Source: Candidatus Aalborgiella aggregata
Lineage (GTDB): Bacteria > Pseudomonadota > Gammaproteobacteria > Burkholderiales > Burkholderiaceae_C
Direction: 5' to 3'
Assembly: GCA_016705065.1 (NCBI GenBank)
Contig: JADIYY010000001.1
Coordinates: 744,001 to 808,000 of the forward strand
Length of the DNA: 64,000 bases
Below the pieces are notes generated by a model, which was not told where the DNA came from, did not search any database, and saw only the letters and a list, made by a program, of their open reading frames with translations. Below are positions 16,465-25,581 of the stretch, piece by piece (positions within the stretch are counted from its first letter, which is position 1; each line of letters begins with the position of its first letter). The position numbers and the translations under genes are program-made.

Positions 16465-18231
16465 ATGATTTCATTAGATCGTATTTTTCCATTTCTAACT
16501 TGGCGTTCGCGTGTCAATAAAACCACCTTGCGTGATGATTTGATAGCTGCATTTATCGGCGCGATGATTGTCCTGCCACAAGGTGTTGCATTTGCTACGT
16601 TGGCGGGTATGCCACCGCAATATGGCTTATATGCAGCCATGGTGCCGGCGGTTATCGCAGCCTTATGGGGCTCTTCTTGGCATTTGGTTTCAGGTCCAAC
16701 AAATGCAATTTCATTGGTCACGTTTGCCATCGTTTCTACACTAGCCGACCCAGGTTCAGAGCGTTACATTCAATTTGTTTTGACGTTGACATTCATGGTT
16801 GGGCTTATGCAGCTTGCAATGGGTATTGCGCGCTTAGGAACAATCGTCAACTTCATTTCACACACAGTCATTGTTGGTTTTACAGCAGGTGCGGCATTAC
16901 TAATTATCTCTAGTCAAATCAAAAACTTCTTTGGCTTAGACATTCCACGTGGCACTTCATTTTTTCATGTTTTTGAATTCTTGTTTACAAACTTACTCAA
17001 CCTAAAACCTTGGGTATTCGCCGTATCAATGATCACTTTGGTCGTTGGTCTTGTTTTTAAAAAATGGATACCTAAGATTCCGTACATGATTGCGGCAATG
17101 TTGGTTGGCGGGCTGAGCGCATGGTTGTTGAATATGGTTTATGGTCAAGACGTGACAGGCATCAAAACATTGGGAGCATTACCAGGAGCGTTACCACCTA
17201 TTTCAACGCCCCAATTCGATCTAGAAACCATTCGAACATTACTGGGGGCAGCCATAGCAGTTACGGCCTTGGCGTTGACAGAAGCTGTAGCAATTGCTAG
17301 ATCAATTGCAGTTAAATCGGGTCAGCGTATAGATGGAAATCAAGAGTTCGTTGGACAGGGCTTATCCAATGTTGCTGGCGCATTCTTTTCGGCATATCCA
17401 TCATCTGGATCATTCAATCGCTCAGGTGTTAACTATGAGGCTGGTGCCAAAACACCGTTAGCTGCCGTACTTTCAGTACCTTTCTTAATCACGATTTTGT
17501 TTTTTGTCGCACCACTAGCTGCGTATCTTCCAATTGCCTCAATGGCGGCAATCTTGTTCTTGGTGGCATGGGGATTATTTGATTTTCACCACATTCATGT
17601 GATTTGGCGTTCAAGTAAATCTGAATCGCTGGTTTTAATCGTTACTTTTGTAGCTTGCTTAATGATTCATCTTGAATATGCAATTTTGGTTGGGGTTGCC
17701 TTATCAATGATGTTGTTTCTGATGCGTACCTCACAACCGATTGTGCGCACATTACTACCCCAACCTCATGACCCACAGCGTAAGTTTGCTCCAGTAGAAC
17801 ATGGTCAAATTGAATGCCCACAAATTAAGATTGTTCGCGTAGAAGGTGCGCTTTATTTTGGTGCGGTGAACAATGTCAGCGAATCATTAGTTCAATTTTC
17901 TGAACAATATCCCCAACAGAAAATACTTTTATTAATGGGTAAAAGTATCAATTTCGTAGATATAGCTGGTGCAGAAATGTTGGTTCAAGAAGCTAAAAAG
18001 CGAGCTAAAGAAGGTGGAAAGCTTTTGTTCTATAGCCTAAGGCAAGGCGCTCTAGAAATGTTGAGAAAGCCAGACTATGCTTCTGTGATTAAAAATGAAT
18101 TGATTTTTCAAACAAAACATGAAGCGGTTAGGAATGCGGTAGCGGCATGTAACGGTTCTATCTGCGCAAAGTGCGAAGTTAGAGCTTTCAAAGAATGTGC
18201 ACAGCAACCAAATGACGCATTATTGAAATGA
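16465..18231 (+). CDS. SulP family anion transporter with STAS domain (1)
   Basis: Sulfate/bicarbonate-type permease of the inner membrane, 588 residues. The transporter core (about residues 20-430) begins with IAAFIGAMIVLPQGVAFATL and includes SGPTNAISLVTFAI; the STAS domain follows (about 450-560, VEGALYFGAVNNVSE and MGKSINFVDIAGAEMLV). The last 30 residues carry SICAKCEVRAFKECA, a Cys-rich tail shared with the next gene. Ten bases separate it from the second SulP gene, so they form an operon. Substrate (sulfate, sulfite or other) is not decided by sequence; the sulfur cluster context favours a sulfur oxyanion. Confidence 0.9.
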   Translation: MISLDRIFPFLTWRSRVNKTTLRDDLIAAFIGAMIVLPQGVAFATLAGMPPQYGLYAAMVPAVIAALWGSSWHLVSGPTNAISLVTFAIVSTLADPGSERYIQFVLTLTFMVGLMQLAMGIARLGTIVNFISHTVIVGFTAGAALLIISSQIKNFFGLDIPRGTSFFHVFEFLFTNLLNLKPWVFAVSMITLVVGLVFKKWIPKIPYMIAAMLVGGLSAWLLNMVYGQDVTGIKTLGALPGALPPISTPQFDLETIRTLLGAAIAVTALALTEAVAIARSIAVKSGQRIDGNQEFVGQGLSNVAGAFFSAYPSSGSFNRSGVNYEAGAKTPLAAVLSVPFLITILFFVAPLAAYLPIASMAAILFLVAWGLFDFHHIHVIWRSSKSESLVLIVTFVACLMIHLEYAILVGVALSMMLFLMRTSQPIVRTLLPQPHDPQRKFAPVEHGQIECPQIKIVRVEGALYFGAVNNVSESLVQFSEQYPQQKILLLMGKSINFVDIAGAEMLVQEAKKRAKEGGKLLFYSLRQGALEMLRKPDYASVIKNELIFQTKHEAVRNAVAACNGSICAKCEVRAFKECAQQPNDALLK

Positions 18232-18241
18232 TTTCAAACAA

Positions 18242-20047
18242 ATGACTTCTAGCAACAAACCCTATTCTAAAGAAGCTTTAAAAGCTGATTTGATAGCTGG
18301 TTTGATTGTTGCTGTCATATCCATTCCACTGGGTTTGGCTTTTGCCATTGCATCCGGGGCTACACCTATTCAGGGATTAATTACTTCTGTGGTTGCGGGG
18401 TCATTTGTAGCTATCTTTGGCGGATCTAAATTCCAAGTGGCTGGCGCAGCAGCAGCCCTCATTCCCATATTGGCGGGCATCACATTGAAGTCACCCAATG
18501 GATTTCAAGATGTCATGGTGGCGGGTCTGATTGCGGGTGTATTACTCGTCATCATGGGCTGGCTGCGATTTGGAAAATTGATTGAATACATACCCTACCC
18601 TGTTGTGCTGGGCTTCACGTCGGGTATTGCCATCAGTATTGTGGCCACCCAATTGAACAATATTTTTGGCTTGGTTCTGAAAAGTGCCAGCGGTGAAAAA
18701 ATGATAAGTGCTACGGGATTGGTGCAGCGATTACCAAGTCATGAGTTTTTTCATGACAACATGTATGAAACGCTGAAGAATCTGAGTCACATCAATGCAT
18801 GGTCTGTACTACTAGCTTGCATCACATTGGTAGCCATTGTTTTTGGACCAAAGTTACCACTGCTTAAACGCATTCCTGGCGCTTTGATTGGTTTGATTGT
18901 GGGCACAACCACCGCAATGATTTTTTCATTTCCTGTGGAAACCATCTCGAGTTTATTTGGAGCCGTTCCATCCAATCTGCCTGCTCCCAGTTTGCCCCAA
19001 ATCAGCATGGCGCGGGTACTCGAACTCATCCGACCAGCTTTCACAATAGCTGTACTGATTGGTGTTGAGGCTTTGTTATCAGCCGTCGTTGCAGATAATT
19101 TAAGTGGAGATCGACATGAACCAAATCGCGAGCTCATTGCTCAAGGTGCTGCTAATCTGTTATCTCCGATCTTTGGTGGCATGCCTGCTACGGGTGTTAT
19201 CGCACGTACAGGGGCAAATATTCAGAATGGCGCGCAAACACGTGTAGCTGGTTTTTCACATGCAGTTTTTGTTTTACTGATTATTTGGTTGGCGGCACCT
19301 TTGGCCAGCCAAGTACCTATGGCGGTTTTGGCAGCTATTTTGGTTGTCGTTGCAAGTAAGTTGGGTGAATTCAAACATGCCAAACATTTGCTTCAGCATG
19401 CACCCAATGCTGATAAGGCGGTATTTTTAGCCACTGTATCACTGACCGTATTCATTGACCTTACTGTTGCCATTGAAGTTGGAATGGTTCTAGCGTCATT
19501 TCTATTCATCAAACACATGAGTGAGAACATTCCTGCTGAAGTTGACTTAGCGGGAAATACCAGTTATGCAGGCCTTGCAAAAGAAGGTGTGTGTCCACAA
19601 GTTTTGTTCCACGAAGCTCAAGGGCCATTATTTTTCGGCATAGCCAAAGCTTTTGAGCGAACGATACGTGGCGCTTTTGCAAAGCTGAACCCTAATGTAT
19701 ATATCTTGCGCTTGATGAAAGTGTCAATGATGGACACGACAGGGCAACGTGCGTTAGAAGGAATTTTGCATTTGGCAAAACGTGAAAATAAAAAAGTGAT
19801 ATTTACGCGAGCCAATACCCAAGTCAGTCGCATGCTTGAAGATTTTCAAGAAGAGGAGTTGTTAGGCTCAGATGCCATTGTCACGAATACAGATGAAGCA
19901 ATTCGAACAGCGATGGTTTATATGAATCCCAGCATCTGTTCCACTTGCACCAGTCGTGTATTCAGCGAATGCGCGATGCAACCCGATAACTCTCGCTCAA
20001 CAAATATAAACCCAGATACCAACAAACCACCGATCACGCCCCTGTGA
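18242..20047 (+). CDS. SulP family anion transporter with STAS domain (2)
   Basis: Second, diverged SulP permease, 601 residues, co-transcribed with the first. Core helices begin DLIAGLIVAVISIPLGLAFA; GGSKFQVAGAAAALIPILAG and GGMPATGVIARTGANI are typical SulP elements. The STAS domain occupies about 450-570 (LMKVSMMDTTGQRALEGIL). The tail contains SICSTCTSRVFSECA, the same spacing as in the partner. Two adjacent paralogues with matching tails suggest a heteromeric transporter or two related substrates (inferred). Confidence 0.9.
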   Translation: MTSSNKPYSKEALKADLIAGLIVAVISIPLGLAFAIASGATPIQGLITSVVAGSFVAIFGGSKFQVAGAAAALIPILAGITLKSPNGFQDVMVAGLIAGVLLVIMGWLRFGKLIEYIPYPVVLGFTSGIAISIVATQLNNIFGLVLKSASGEKMISATGLVQRLPSHEFFHDNMYETLKNLSHINAWSVLLACITLVAIVFGPKLPLLKRIPGALIGLIVGTTTAMIFSFPVETISSLFGAVPSNLPAPSLPQISMARVLELIRPAFTIAVLIGVEALLSAVVADNLSGDRHEPNRELIAQGAANLLSPIFGGMPATGVIARTGANIQNGAQTRVAGFSHAVFVLLIIWLAAPLASQVPMAVLAAILVVVASKLGEFKHAKHLLQHAPNADKAVFLATVSLTVFIDLTVAIEVGMVLASFLFIKHMSENIPAEVDLAGNTSYAGLAKEGVCPQVLFHEAQGPLFFGIAKAFERTIRGAFAKLNPNVYILRLMKVSMMDTTGQRALEGILHLAKRENKKVIFTRANTQVSRMLEDFQEEELLGSDAIVTNTDEAIRTAMVYMNPSICSTCTSRVFSECAMQPDNSRSTNINPDTNKPPITPL

Positions 20048-20099
20048 AAACCCGCGCTTCATTTAAGAAGCAAATCTTGCAACAACCTAGGAGACAATG

Positions 20100-21356
20100 A
20101 TGAAAAAATCTTATAACCGTTTAACCCGCTACTATCTCACACCCGTATGTGCTTTGCTGGCAGCCAGCTCAGCCTACGCAACCGATGGCTATTTACCACA
20201 TGGCTATGGTATGAAAGCTTTAGGCATGGGTGGTGCAGCTGTCACCTCTACTGACAATACATTTGCAGGTGCAAATAACCCTGCAGCTGCCGCATCAGCT
20301 GGTGATCGTGCTGATATTGGTTTGAATATTTTCATGCCTGATCGTGCAGCAAGCAGAACAGGCGCGGGACCGTTGGATACATCGGTTACCAGTGGCAGCA
20401 AAACGTTTTTTGTACCTGAGATGGGATACAACAAAACCTTGAATGACAAAATGAGTGTCGGTGTTACCGTTTATGGCAATGGCGGCATGAATACCGATTA
20501 TGCTGGTGGCCAATTGAATTGTGGCCAAGGACCAGCAAACATTTTGTGTGGTGCAGGCGATTTGGGCGTGAATTTAGAGCAGCTGATTGTCGCACCCACC
20601 ATCGCTTACAAAATGAACAGCAACCATTCCGTGGGGATTTCTCCATTACTGGTATACCAACAATTTAAGGCAAAAGGTTTGCATGCATTTACCCAAATGT
20701 CTTCAGATCCAAGCAAAGTAACCAACAATGGGACAGACAGCAGCAGTGGACTTGGTGTACGCATTGGTTATTTGGGCAAGATCAATGATCAGTTCTCAAT
20801 TGGTGCTTCATATTCACCTAAAACTAAAATGAGCAAATTCAAGAAATATGCGGGCTTATTTGCAGATTCTGGCTCATTTGATATTCCTGAAAACTTAAGC
20901 TTAGGTATGAGTTTTCAAGTCACACCAGCGGTCAGTGTGGCTGCAGATTTCCAACGTATCAATTACTCTGATGTAACCTCCATTGGCAATCCAAGCACAA
21001 ACCGCATGCCACTGGGTTCAAAAGGTGCTCCCGGATTTGGCTGGTCTGATGTGAATGTTTTTAAAATTGGTGTTCAATGGCAAGCCACCCCTGCTTTGAC
21101 TTTGCGTGCTGGCTTTAACAAATCAGACAGTCCAATTCAAGGTCGCGATGTGTCATTCAATATCGTTGCACCTGGTGTAACAACCACACACATCACCCTT
21201 GGTGGAACTTTTGCCTTGTCTAAAACTTCTGAGTTGACAGTTGCATACATGCATGCACCTAAGCAAACGGTATCTGGTCAGTCTTTCTTAGCGGGCAATG
21301 AATCGATTAGTATGTCGCAAAATTCTTTGGGCATTCAGTTCGGATGGAAATTCTAA
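20100..21356 (+). CDS. FadL/OmpP1/TodX-family outer membrane porin
   Basis: Outer membrane beta-barrel of the long-chain fatty acid/hydrocarbon transporter family, 418 residues from the ATG at 20100 (the ATG at 20097 is also possible; TAGGAG lies before both). The signal peptide ends at about SSAYA, followed by TDGYLPHGYGMKALGMGGAAV, the characteristic N-terminal plug motif, and FAGANNPAAAASAGDR. It ends in an aromatic residue (GWKF), as barrel proteins do. The next small exported protein is 22 bases downstream. Substrate unknown. Confidence 0.88.
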   Translation: MKKSYNRLTRYYLTPVCALLAASSAYATDGYLPHGYGMKALGMGGAAVTSTDNTFAGANNPAAAASAGDRADIGLNIFMPDRAASRTGAGPLDTSVTSGSKTFFVPEMGYNKTLNDKMSVGVTVYGNGGMNTDYAGGQLNCGQGPANILCGAGDLGVNLEQLIVAPTIAYKMNSNHSVGISPLLVYQQFKAKGLHAFTQMSSDPSKVTNNGTDSSSGLGVRIGYLGKINDQFSIGASYSPKTKMSKFKKYAGLFADSGSFDIPENLSLGMSFQVTPAVSVAADFQRINYSDVTSIGNPSTNRMPLGSKGAPGFGWSDVNVFKIGVQWQATPALTLRAGFNKSDSPIQGRDVSFNIVAPGVTTTHITLGGTFALSKTSELTVAYMHAPKQTVSGQSFLAGNESISMSQNSLGIQFGWKF

Positions 21357-21378
21357 TTTCTAGACGGAGTAATACCCT

Positions 21379-21888
21379 ATGAAACGAGCGTCAATACTAT
21401 TTGCCGCTGCCTTCACATTCACAGGTGCTGCGGTTGCAGCACCTGCAATGATGTCTGCAGAATGGACTACACAAGCATGCGAGGCATGGAATAAAGAAAA
21501 CCTACTCACAACAGGTTTAGGTGATGCTTGGATTAAAAACGATAACAATCGTGGCTACAAGCTCATCCGTCTTTACCGTACTGACTGTGGTGAAGAAACA
21601 CAAACAGAACTGAAAATTCAAGCTAAAGATGGAAAAGCTATCTGCACCTATGGTGGTAAGGTAACCGGAGCAAAAATGGCGTATTCCTATGACTACACCA
21701 TGCACGCGACAACCGAGCGCTGGAATCAAATGGGTGCCGGAGAATATGGCCCCATGAAAGCCATGATGTTTGGGCGATTGGAGTTCACAGGGCCTAAAAT
21801 GGAAGCCATGAGTGTGATGGATCCATTTGAAGCATTTTTGAGATTGCCTGGAAAAGTTGCCGGTGATAAAGCATGTCCTGCTAAGTAA
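21379..21888 (+). CDS. exported protein with SCP2-like C-terminal region
   Basis: 169 residues with a signal peptide (KRASILFAAAFTFTGAAVAA). The mature part has a Cys pair (TDCGEETQTE and KAICTYGGKV) and a C-terminal stretch, MKAMMFGRLEFTGPKMEAM then DPFEAFLRLPGKVAG, that resembles the end of sterol-carrier-protein-2-like domains. A lipid-binding periplasmic partner of the adjacent FadL-type porin fits, but is an inference. Followed by a strong terminator. Confidence 0.7.
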   Translation: MKRASILFAAAFTFTGAAVAAPAMMSAEWTTQACEAWNKENLLTTGLGDAWIKNDNNRGYKLIRLYRTDCGEETQTELKIQAKDGKAICTYGGKVTGAKMAYSYDYTMHATTERWNQMGAGEYGPMKAMMFGRLEFTGPKMEAMSVMDPFEAFLRLPGKVAGDKACPAK

Positions 21889-21948
21889 TGGGCTCAGGAT
21901 TGTGCAATTAATCAAATAATTGCTATTTATCAATTCAATAAAATCGAT

Positions 21949-21984
21949 AAAGCATTACAACTCAATAAGTTGCAATGCTTTTTT
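21949..21984 (+). terminator. rho-independent terminator
   Basis: AAGCATTACAACT pairs with AAGTTGCAATGCTT (one mismatch) over a short loop and is followed by TTTTTTC. It ends the porin/SCP2-like unit. Confidence 0.8.
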
Positions 21985-22022
21985 CATTTCAGTTATGTGA
22001 TTAAATGGTGTATGATTCGCCG

Positions 22023-22661
22023 ATGAATGTTCGATTCCAAGTTGTCAAAATTACAGTGATTGCATGTCTCAGCACCTGCATGCATGTGTATGCAGACACA
22101 CCTCAGACCAATACAGCAGTTGCAACGACTCAAAATGATGAAATAACTAATTTGTTAGAAAACAAAGGTTTATTCAAACAAATTGGCGGTCAAATCGCGC
22201 AATCTACCCAGCACTTGGTTCATGTTGGACAATCCGTGACGCAATCAGTTGGTGAAAGAACGTCTGAATTGGTCAGCACTGCTATTGGGTTCTTAGGCGT
22301 CCCCTATCGATTCGGTGGCAATACCGCTGAATCTGGTTTTGATTGCAGTGGCTTTGTACGCTCTGTATTCAAAGATGCGGTTGGATTTGTTTTGCCACGC
22401 AGTTCAGTTGAACAAGCTAATGCAACGCTGCGCATTGATAAAGATGAGTTGAAAGCGGGAGATTTGGTTTTCTTTAACACCATGAAACGCGCATTCAGTC
22501 ATGTTGGTGTGTATTTGGGAGAGGGAAAATTCATTCATTCTCCTCGTGCGGGCGGCCAAGTACGCGTCGAAGACATGCGCGTTCCCTATTGGAATGTCCG
22601 TTTTGATGGTGCTCGCCGTGTACAAACTGCTGCTTTACAAACATCGCAAAAACCAGAATAA
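22023..22661 (+). CDS. NlpC/P60 family cell-wall hydrolase
   Basis: Secreted cysteine peptidase cutting gamma-D-glutamyl-diaminopimelate or similar bonds in peptidoglycan. 212 residues from the ATG at 22023; the in-frame ATG at 22005 would add residues before the signal peptide (VKITVIACLSTCMHVYA). Catalytic Cys108 in FDCSGFVRSVF and His160 in FSHVGVYLG, then HSPRAGGQV, complete the active site. Residues 60-85 form an amphipathic stretch before the domain. Monocistronic. Confidence 0.88.
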   Translation: MNVRFQVVKITVIACLSTCMHVYADTPQTNTAVATTQNDEITNLLENKGLFKQIGGQIAQSTQHLVHVGQSVTQSVGERTSELVSTAIGFLGVPYRFGGNTAESGFDCSGFVRSVFKDAVGFVLPRSSVEQANATLRIDKDELKAGDLVFFNTMKRAFSHVGVYLGEGKFIHSPRAGGQVRVEDMRVPYWNVRFDGARRVQTAALQTSQKPE

Positions 22662-22722
22662 AACAATATCACTTTTTCAATAAAGTTGAAGAAGAGTTTT
22701 ACTTCTGCGAATTCTCATTAAG

Positions 22723-23493
22723 ATGGCTAAATTTCAATTCAGTGTTTGCCCACACGATACAGCAAAGAACAGCACAGCTTGGTTCTTTTTAAATACCTAT
22801 TTGCAGCGCAAGCTTGATTTTGGGATGCACTTTGAACCCAAAGATAATTTTATCAAAGAGCGTGAAGATGTCGTTGCGGGGGGCTACCAGCTTGTATATG
22901 CCAATCCATTCAGTGCCATTGTGTATTGCAAGCAAGTGGGATTCCTGCCCATTGCCAAGCCTGTAGGTATATGTGATGAGGCTGTGTTAATAAAGTTAGC
23001 AATATCGGATTTGCCGAACGACAGGAAAATTCGTGTCGCTAGCGCCACCGATAAATTAATTATTCATGGTCTCGGTCTGAGCGCTTTAACAGAATTGGGA
23101 ATTGATTACAACAACTGCGAATTTGACTTTGTTGGGACCCATGTCAAAGCTGCGCATGCTGTTATTCAAGGTAAGGCAGATATTGGTATCGTATTCAATG
23201 AGACATGGAACGGCATGGCTGCCTCTAGCCGTAGTTCATTAGAAGTTATTGGCGAAACGAATAGCAAACAGGCTTGTCACTGTTTTTGCATCAGCCCTGA
23301 ATGGTCAGACAAGAAGAACCAAATTCAAGAAATACTTTGTGGCATGACGACAGACGAAAAAGGCAAAAGGATTTTAGAAGACTTGCAATTCAATGCAGGC
23401 TTCGAACCCATGGATATGGATGAGTTGGATGTTGCGCTGCAAGTGATGCAAAAAATACCTTCATCAAATGGCTTTTTGAGTAGCTTGGTTTAA
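22723..23493 (+). CDS. PhnD-like substrate-binding-fold protein without signal peptide
   Basis: 256 residues with the bilobal fold of phosphate/phosphite/phosphonate ABC receptors: VVAGGYQLVYANPFSAIVY in lobe 1, VGTHVKAAHAVIQGKADIGI in lobe 2. The start, MAKFQFSVCPHDTAKNS, already matches the first beta strand, so the protein has no export signal and should stay in the cytoplasm. No ABC permease or ATPase is nearby. It may be a sensor or a scavenging protein; the ligand is unknown. Cysteine-rich for this family (CHCFC near residue 187). Confidence 0.72.
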   Translation: MAKFQFSVCPHDTAKNSTAWFFLNTYLQRKLDFGMHFEPKDNFIKEREDVVAGGYQLVYANPFSAIVYCKQVGFLPIAKPVGICDEAVLIKLAISDLPNDRKIRVASATDKLIIHGLGLSALTELGIDYNNCEFDFVGTHVKAAHAVIQGKADIGIVFNETWNGMAASSRSSLEVIGETNSKQACHCFCISPEWSDKKNQIQEILCGMTTDEKGKRILEDLQFNAGFEPMDMDELDVALQVMQKIPSSNGFLSSLV

Positions 23494-23526
23494 CAATATT
23501 TTTTGCCTGAAGTTGGCTATAAAAAC

Positions 23527-25020
23527 TTAATCGGTCAAAACAAAATCGATAAATCCACGCTCGACATTGGTTGATACCAATTTAACACGGACTCTATCCC
23601 CTACTTCGACATTTCGGCGTAAATCGCCCAGCTTCCCTTCCGTCGGTGGCGAAAAGATACGCACCCAAACTCCGTGATTAGAACTTCCGGTAATCACGCC
23701 ATCAAAATGCGTTCCGACTCGGTTCTCCAGCAGCAATGCTGCTTCTGATTTGCGCATTCTTCTCTCCACTTTCTGCGCAGCATCTTCTTGCGTTGTGCAA
23801 TGCATGGCAAGCGCAGCCAGTTCTGAGCCGCTATAGGGTGGCTTATCGCCCTTTAGCGCTGCTTTGATGAGGCGTGAAGTGATCAAATCGGGATAGCGTC
23901 GATTTGGTGCGGTGGAGTGGGTATAGTCTCGCACAGCCAAACCAAAGTGCCCAATGGGTGCGCTTCCGGGTATTTCTACCACATACTCGCCACGCCCCAT
24001 TAATTTCACAATGACCAGTGACAAATCAGGGAAGCGCAATGGATCTGCCTTTTGCCGCTTTGCTAAGAAGTTTTCCAATGCTTTCGAATCCGGTTCATTC
24101 GGTAAGGACTCTCCATACTTGGCAGCCTCATTGACGATGCGCAACCAACGTTCCGGTGAACGTACAACACGTCGCAACGAAGCGCCACCATGTGCTGCTA
24201 AGTATTTTGCGGTGCATCCATTGGTTGCAATCATCACTTCTTCAATCAATTGCCTACCGCGGTTCTGAACTTGTTGGCGTATGTCAACGACAGACTCGCC
24301 CTCGAATAAGGCACGTGGTTGAAATGTGACGAATTCTAAAGATCCTTCCTCATGCCGGTGTTTGCGCATTTTTTGGGCCAACGCATCTTGTGTCCTTAAT
24401 TGCAACTCCATGCCTTTGACACGAGCAGCAGCCTCTGGCAGTGGTGCTTGACCATCTATCCATGCGCTCACCGCATCGTAAGCCAGTTTCGCTTTGTTGT
24501 GCACCAATGCACGATACACAGTAGAACTGATCATCACTCCATCTGCCTTGAACACCATCTCTGTAACAACAGCCAGCCGATTTTCGTTAGGATTGAGCGA
24601 TGTTAGGTCTGTCGATAAGCGCTCAGGAAGCATTGGATAAATGCGCGCTGAGGTATAAACTGAAGTTGTGTTTTCCCAAGCATGCTCATCGATAGGTGTC
24701 CCTATTTTTACCAAAGCATCCACATCTGCAATGGCAACTCTTAATTTCACATTGTCATTGGGTAATATTTCAGAGACCGTCAATTGGTCTAAATCGAGTG
24801 AATCATCATTGTCGATCGAACACCACAGCAAATCGGTTAAATCAAAAATATCAGCTTGATCTTCTGATTGTGCCGGACCAGTAATTTTTGATAATTGATG
24901 TTCAACCTTTGAACCAAATTCAGGCTTGAGTCCACGTTCAATCATGGCCTCGATCGAAATTCGTACCAGATCTGAACGTTGATGGCGATGTTGTTTCTGA
25001 TTTTGGTTTTGCTTGTTCAT
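23527..25020 (-). CDS. RNB-domain (RNase II/R family) ribonuclease
   Basis: 3'-5' exoribonuclease of the RNase II superfamily, 497 residues, shorter than RNase R because the N-terminal cold-shock domains are missing. The catalytic stretch reads CSIDNDDSLDLDQLTV (about residues 67-82), where the last aspartate of the usual DxDD is a glutamine, as in other proteins of this betaproteobacterial subgroup. RDYTHSTAPNRRYPDLI is the conserved RNB core and an S1-like domain ends the protein (DGVITGSSNHGVWVRIF). The Gln/Lys/His-rich start (MNKQNQNQKQHRHQR) may bind RNA. Confidence 0.85.
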   Translation of the reverse strand: MNKQNQNQKQHRHQRSDLVRISIEAMIERGLKPEFGSKVEHQLSKITGPAQSEDQADIFDLTDLLWCSIDNDDSLDLDQLTVSEILPNDNVKLRVAIADVDALVKIGTPIDEHAWENTTSVYTSARIYPMLPERLSTDLTSLNPNENRLAVVTEMVFKADGVMISSTVYRALVHNKAKLAYDAVSAWIDGQAPLPEAAARVKGMELQLRTQDALAQKMRKHRHEEGSLEFVTFQPRALFEGESVVDIRQQVQNRGRQLIEEVMIATNGCTAKYLAAHGGASLRRVVRSPERWLRIVNEAAKYGESLPNEPDSKALENFLAKRQKADPLRFPDLSLVIVKLMGRGEYVVEIPGSAPIGHFGLAVRDYTHSTAPNRRYPDLITSRLIKAALKGDKPPYSGSELAALAMHCTTQEDAAQKVERRMRKSEAALLLENRVGTHFDGVITGSSNHGVWVRIFSPPTEGKLGDLRRNVEVGDRVRVKLVSTNVERGFIDFVLTD

Positions 25021-25035
25021 GCAGCCAATATACTC

Positions 25036-25073
25036 GCTTTAAAAGCGTAATTGGAGATTACTGCTTTTAAAGC
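25036..25073. promoter_or_regulatory. inverted repeat before the RNB ribonuclease gene
   Basis: Perfect 11-base arms GCTTTAAAAGC and GCTTTTAAAGC separated by 16 bases, 16 bases before the start codon at 25020. It could fold in the 5' leader or bind a dimeric regulator. Each arm is itself nearly palindromic around TTTAAA. No T-run follows, so it does not look like a terminator. Confidence 0.45.
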
Positions 25074-25118
25074 TTACAAGCCCTACGTCAATATAAATTG
25101 GGGGGTAACTAAGATTAT

Positions 25119-25514
25119 TTATGTTTGCGATAGCATTTGATCTTTTGCTGCAAAATATTTACGTGCATACGCAACCACCTGTCCATCAGTTGGGTGGTCA
25201 ACTGTTTCGACACCAAGTATCTTGTCTACCAGATCTTTATCGTGGGAATGGATGTGTTTGATCAAAGCCAACTTCGCTTGCGCAGGACCCACAACCAAAA
25301 TTTCAGAAGCGCCATGTAGCGCAGTTGCAATAGCGTGGTAATACGCCTTATCTTCTACAGCGCGTCCAGAACCTACAACACCACCTTTTCCATGCAAATG
25401 CTTTTGATGCGCGCCACTGGGATGAATGATTGATTTTTCAATGTCATCGGGGGCAATGTGCATGACATGTGCTTCTTTGTGATCCAACCAAACAACGGCA
25501 TGGTAATGTGACAT
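25119..25514 (-). CDS. small eRF1-like 'translational machinery' protein
   Basis: 131 residues. HYHAVVWLDHKEAHVMHI at the start and ALHGASEILVVGPAQAKLAL in the middle match the bacterial eRF1/baeRF-like family that is often annotated as a translational machinery protein. Rich in histidine (about 17). It ends YARKYFAAKDQM. Role unknown; similar short proteins are linked to ribosome hibernation or release only by fold similarity. AGGACTTCATCT lies before the ATG at 25514. Confidence 0.7.
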   Translation of the reverse strand: MSHYHAVVWLDHKEAHVMHIAPDDIEKSIIHPSGAHQKHLHGKGGVVGSGRAVEDKAYYHAIATALHGASEILVVGPAQAKLALIKHIHSHDKDLVDKILGVETVDHPTDGQVVAYARKYFAAKDQMLSQT

Positions 25515-25581
25515 AGATGAAGTCCTTTAAGTAATTAAAACTTCAGTCTACGCCTATCAACCACACAGTGCTTGATGAAGG

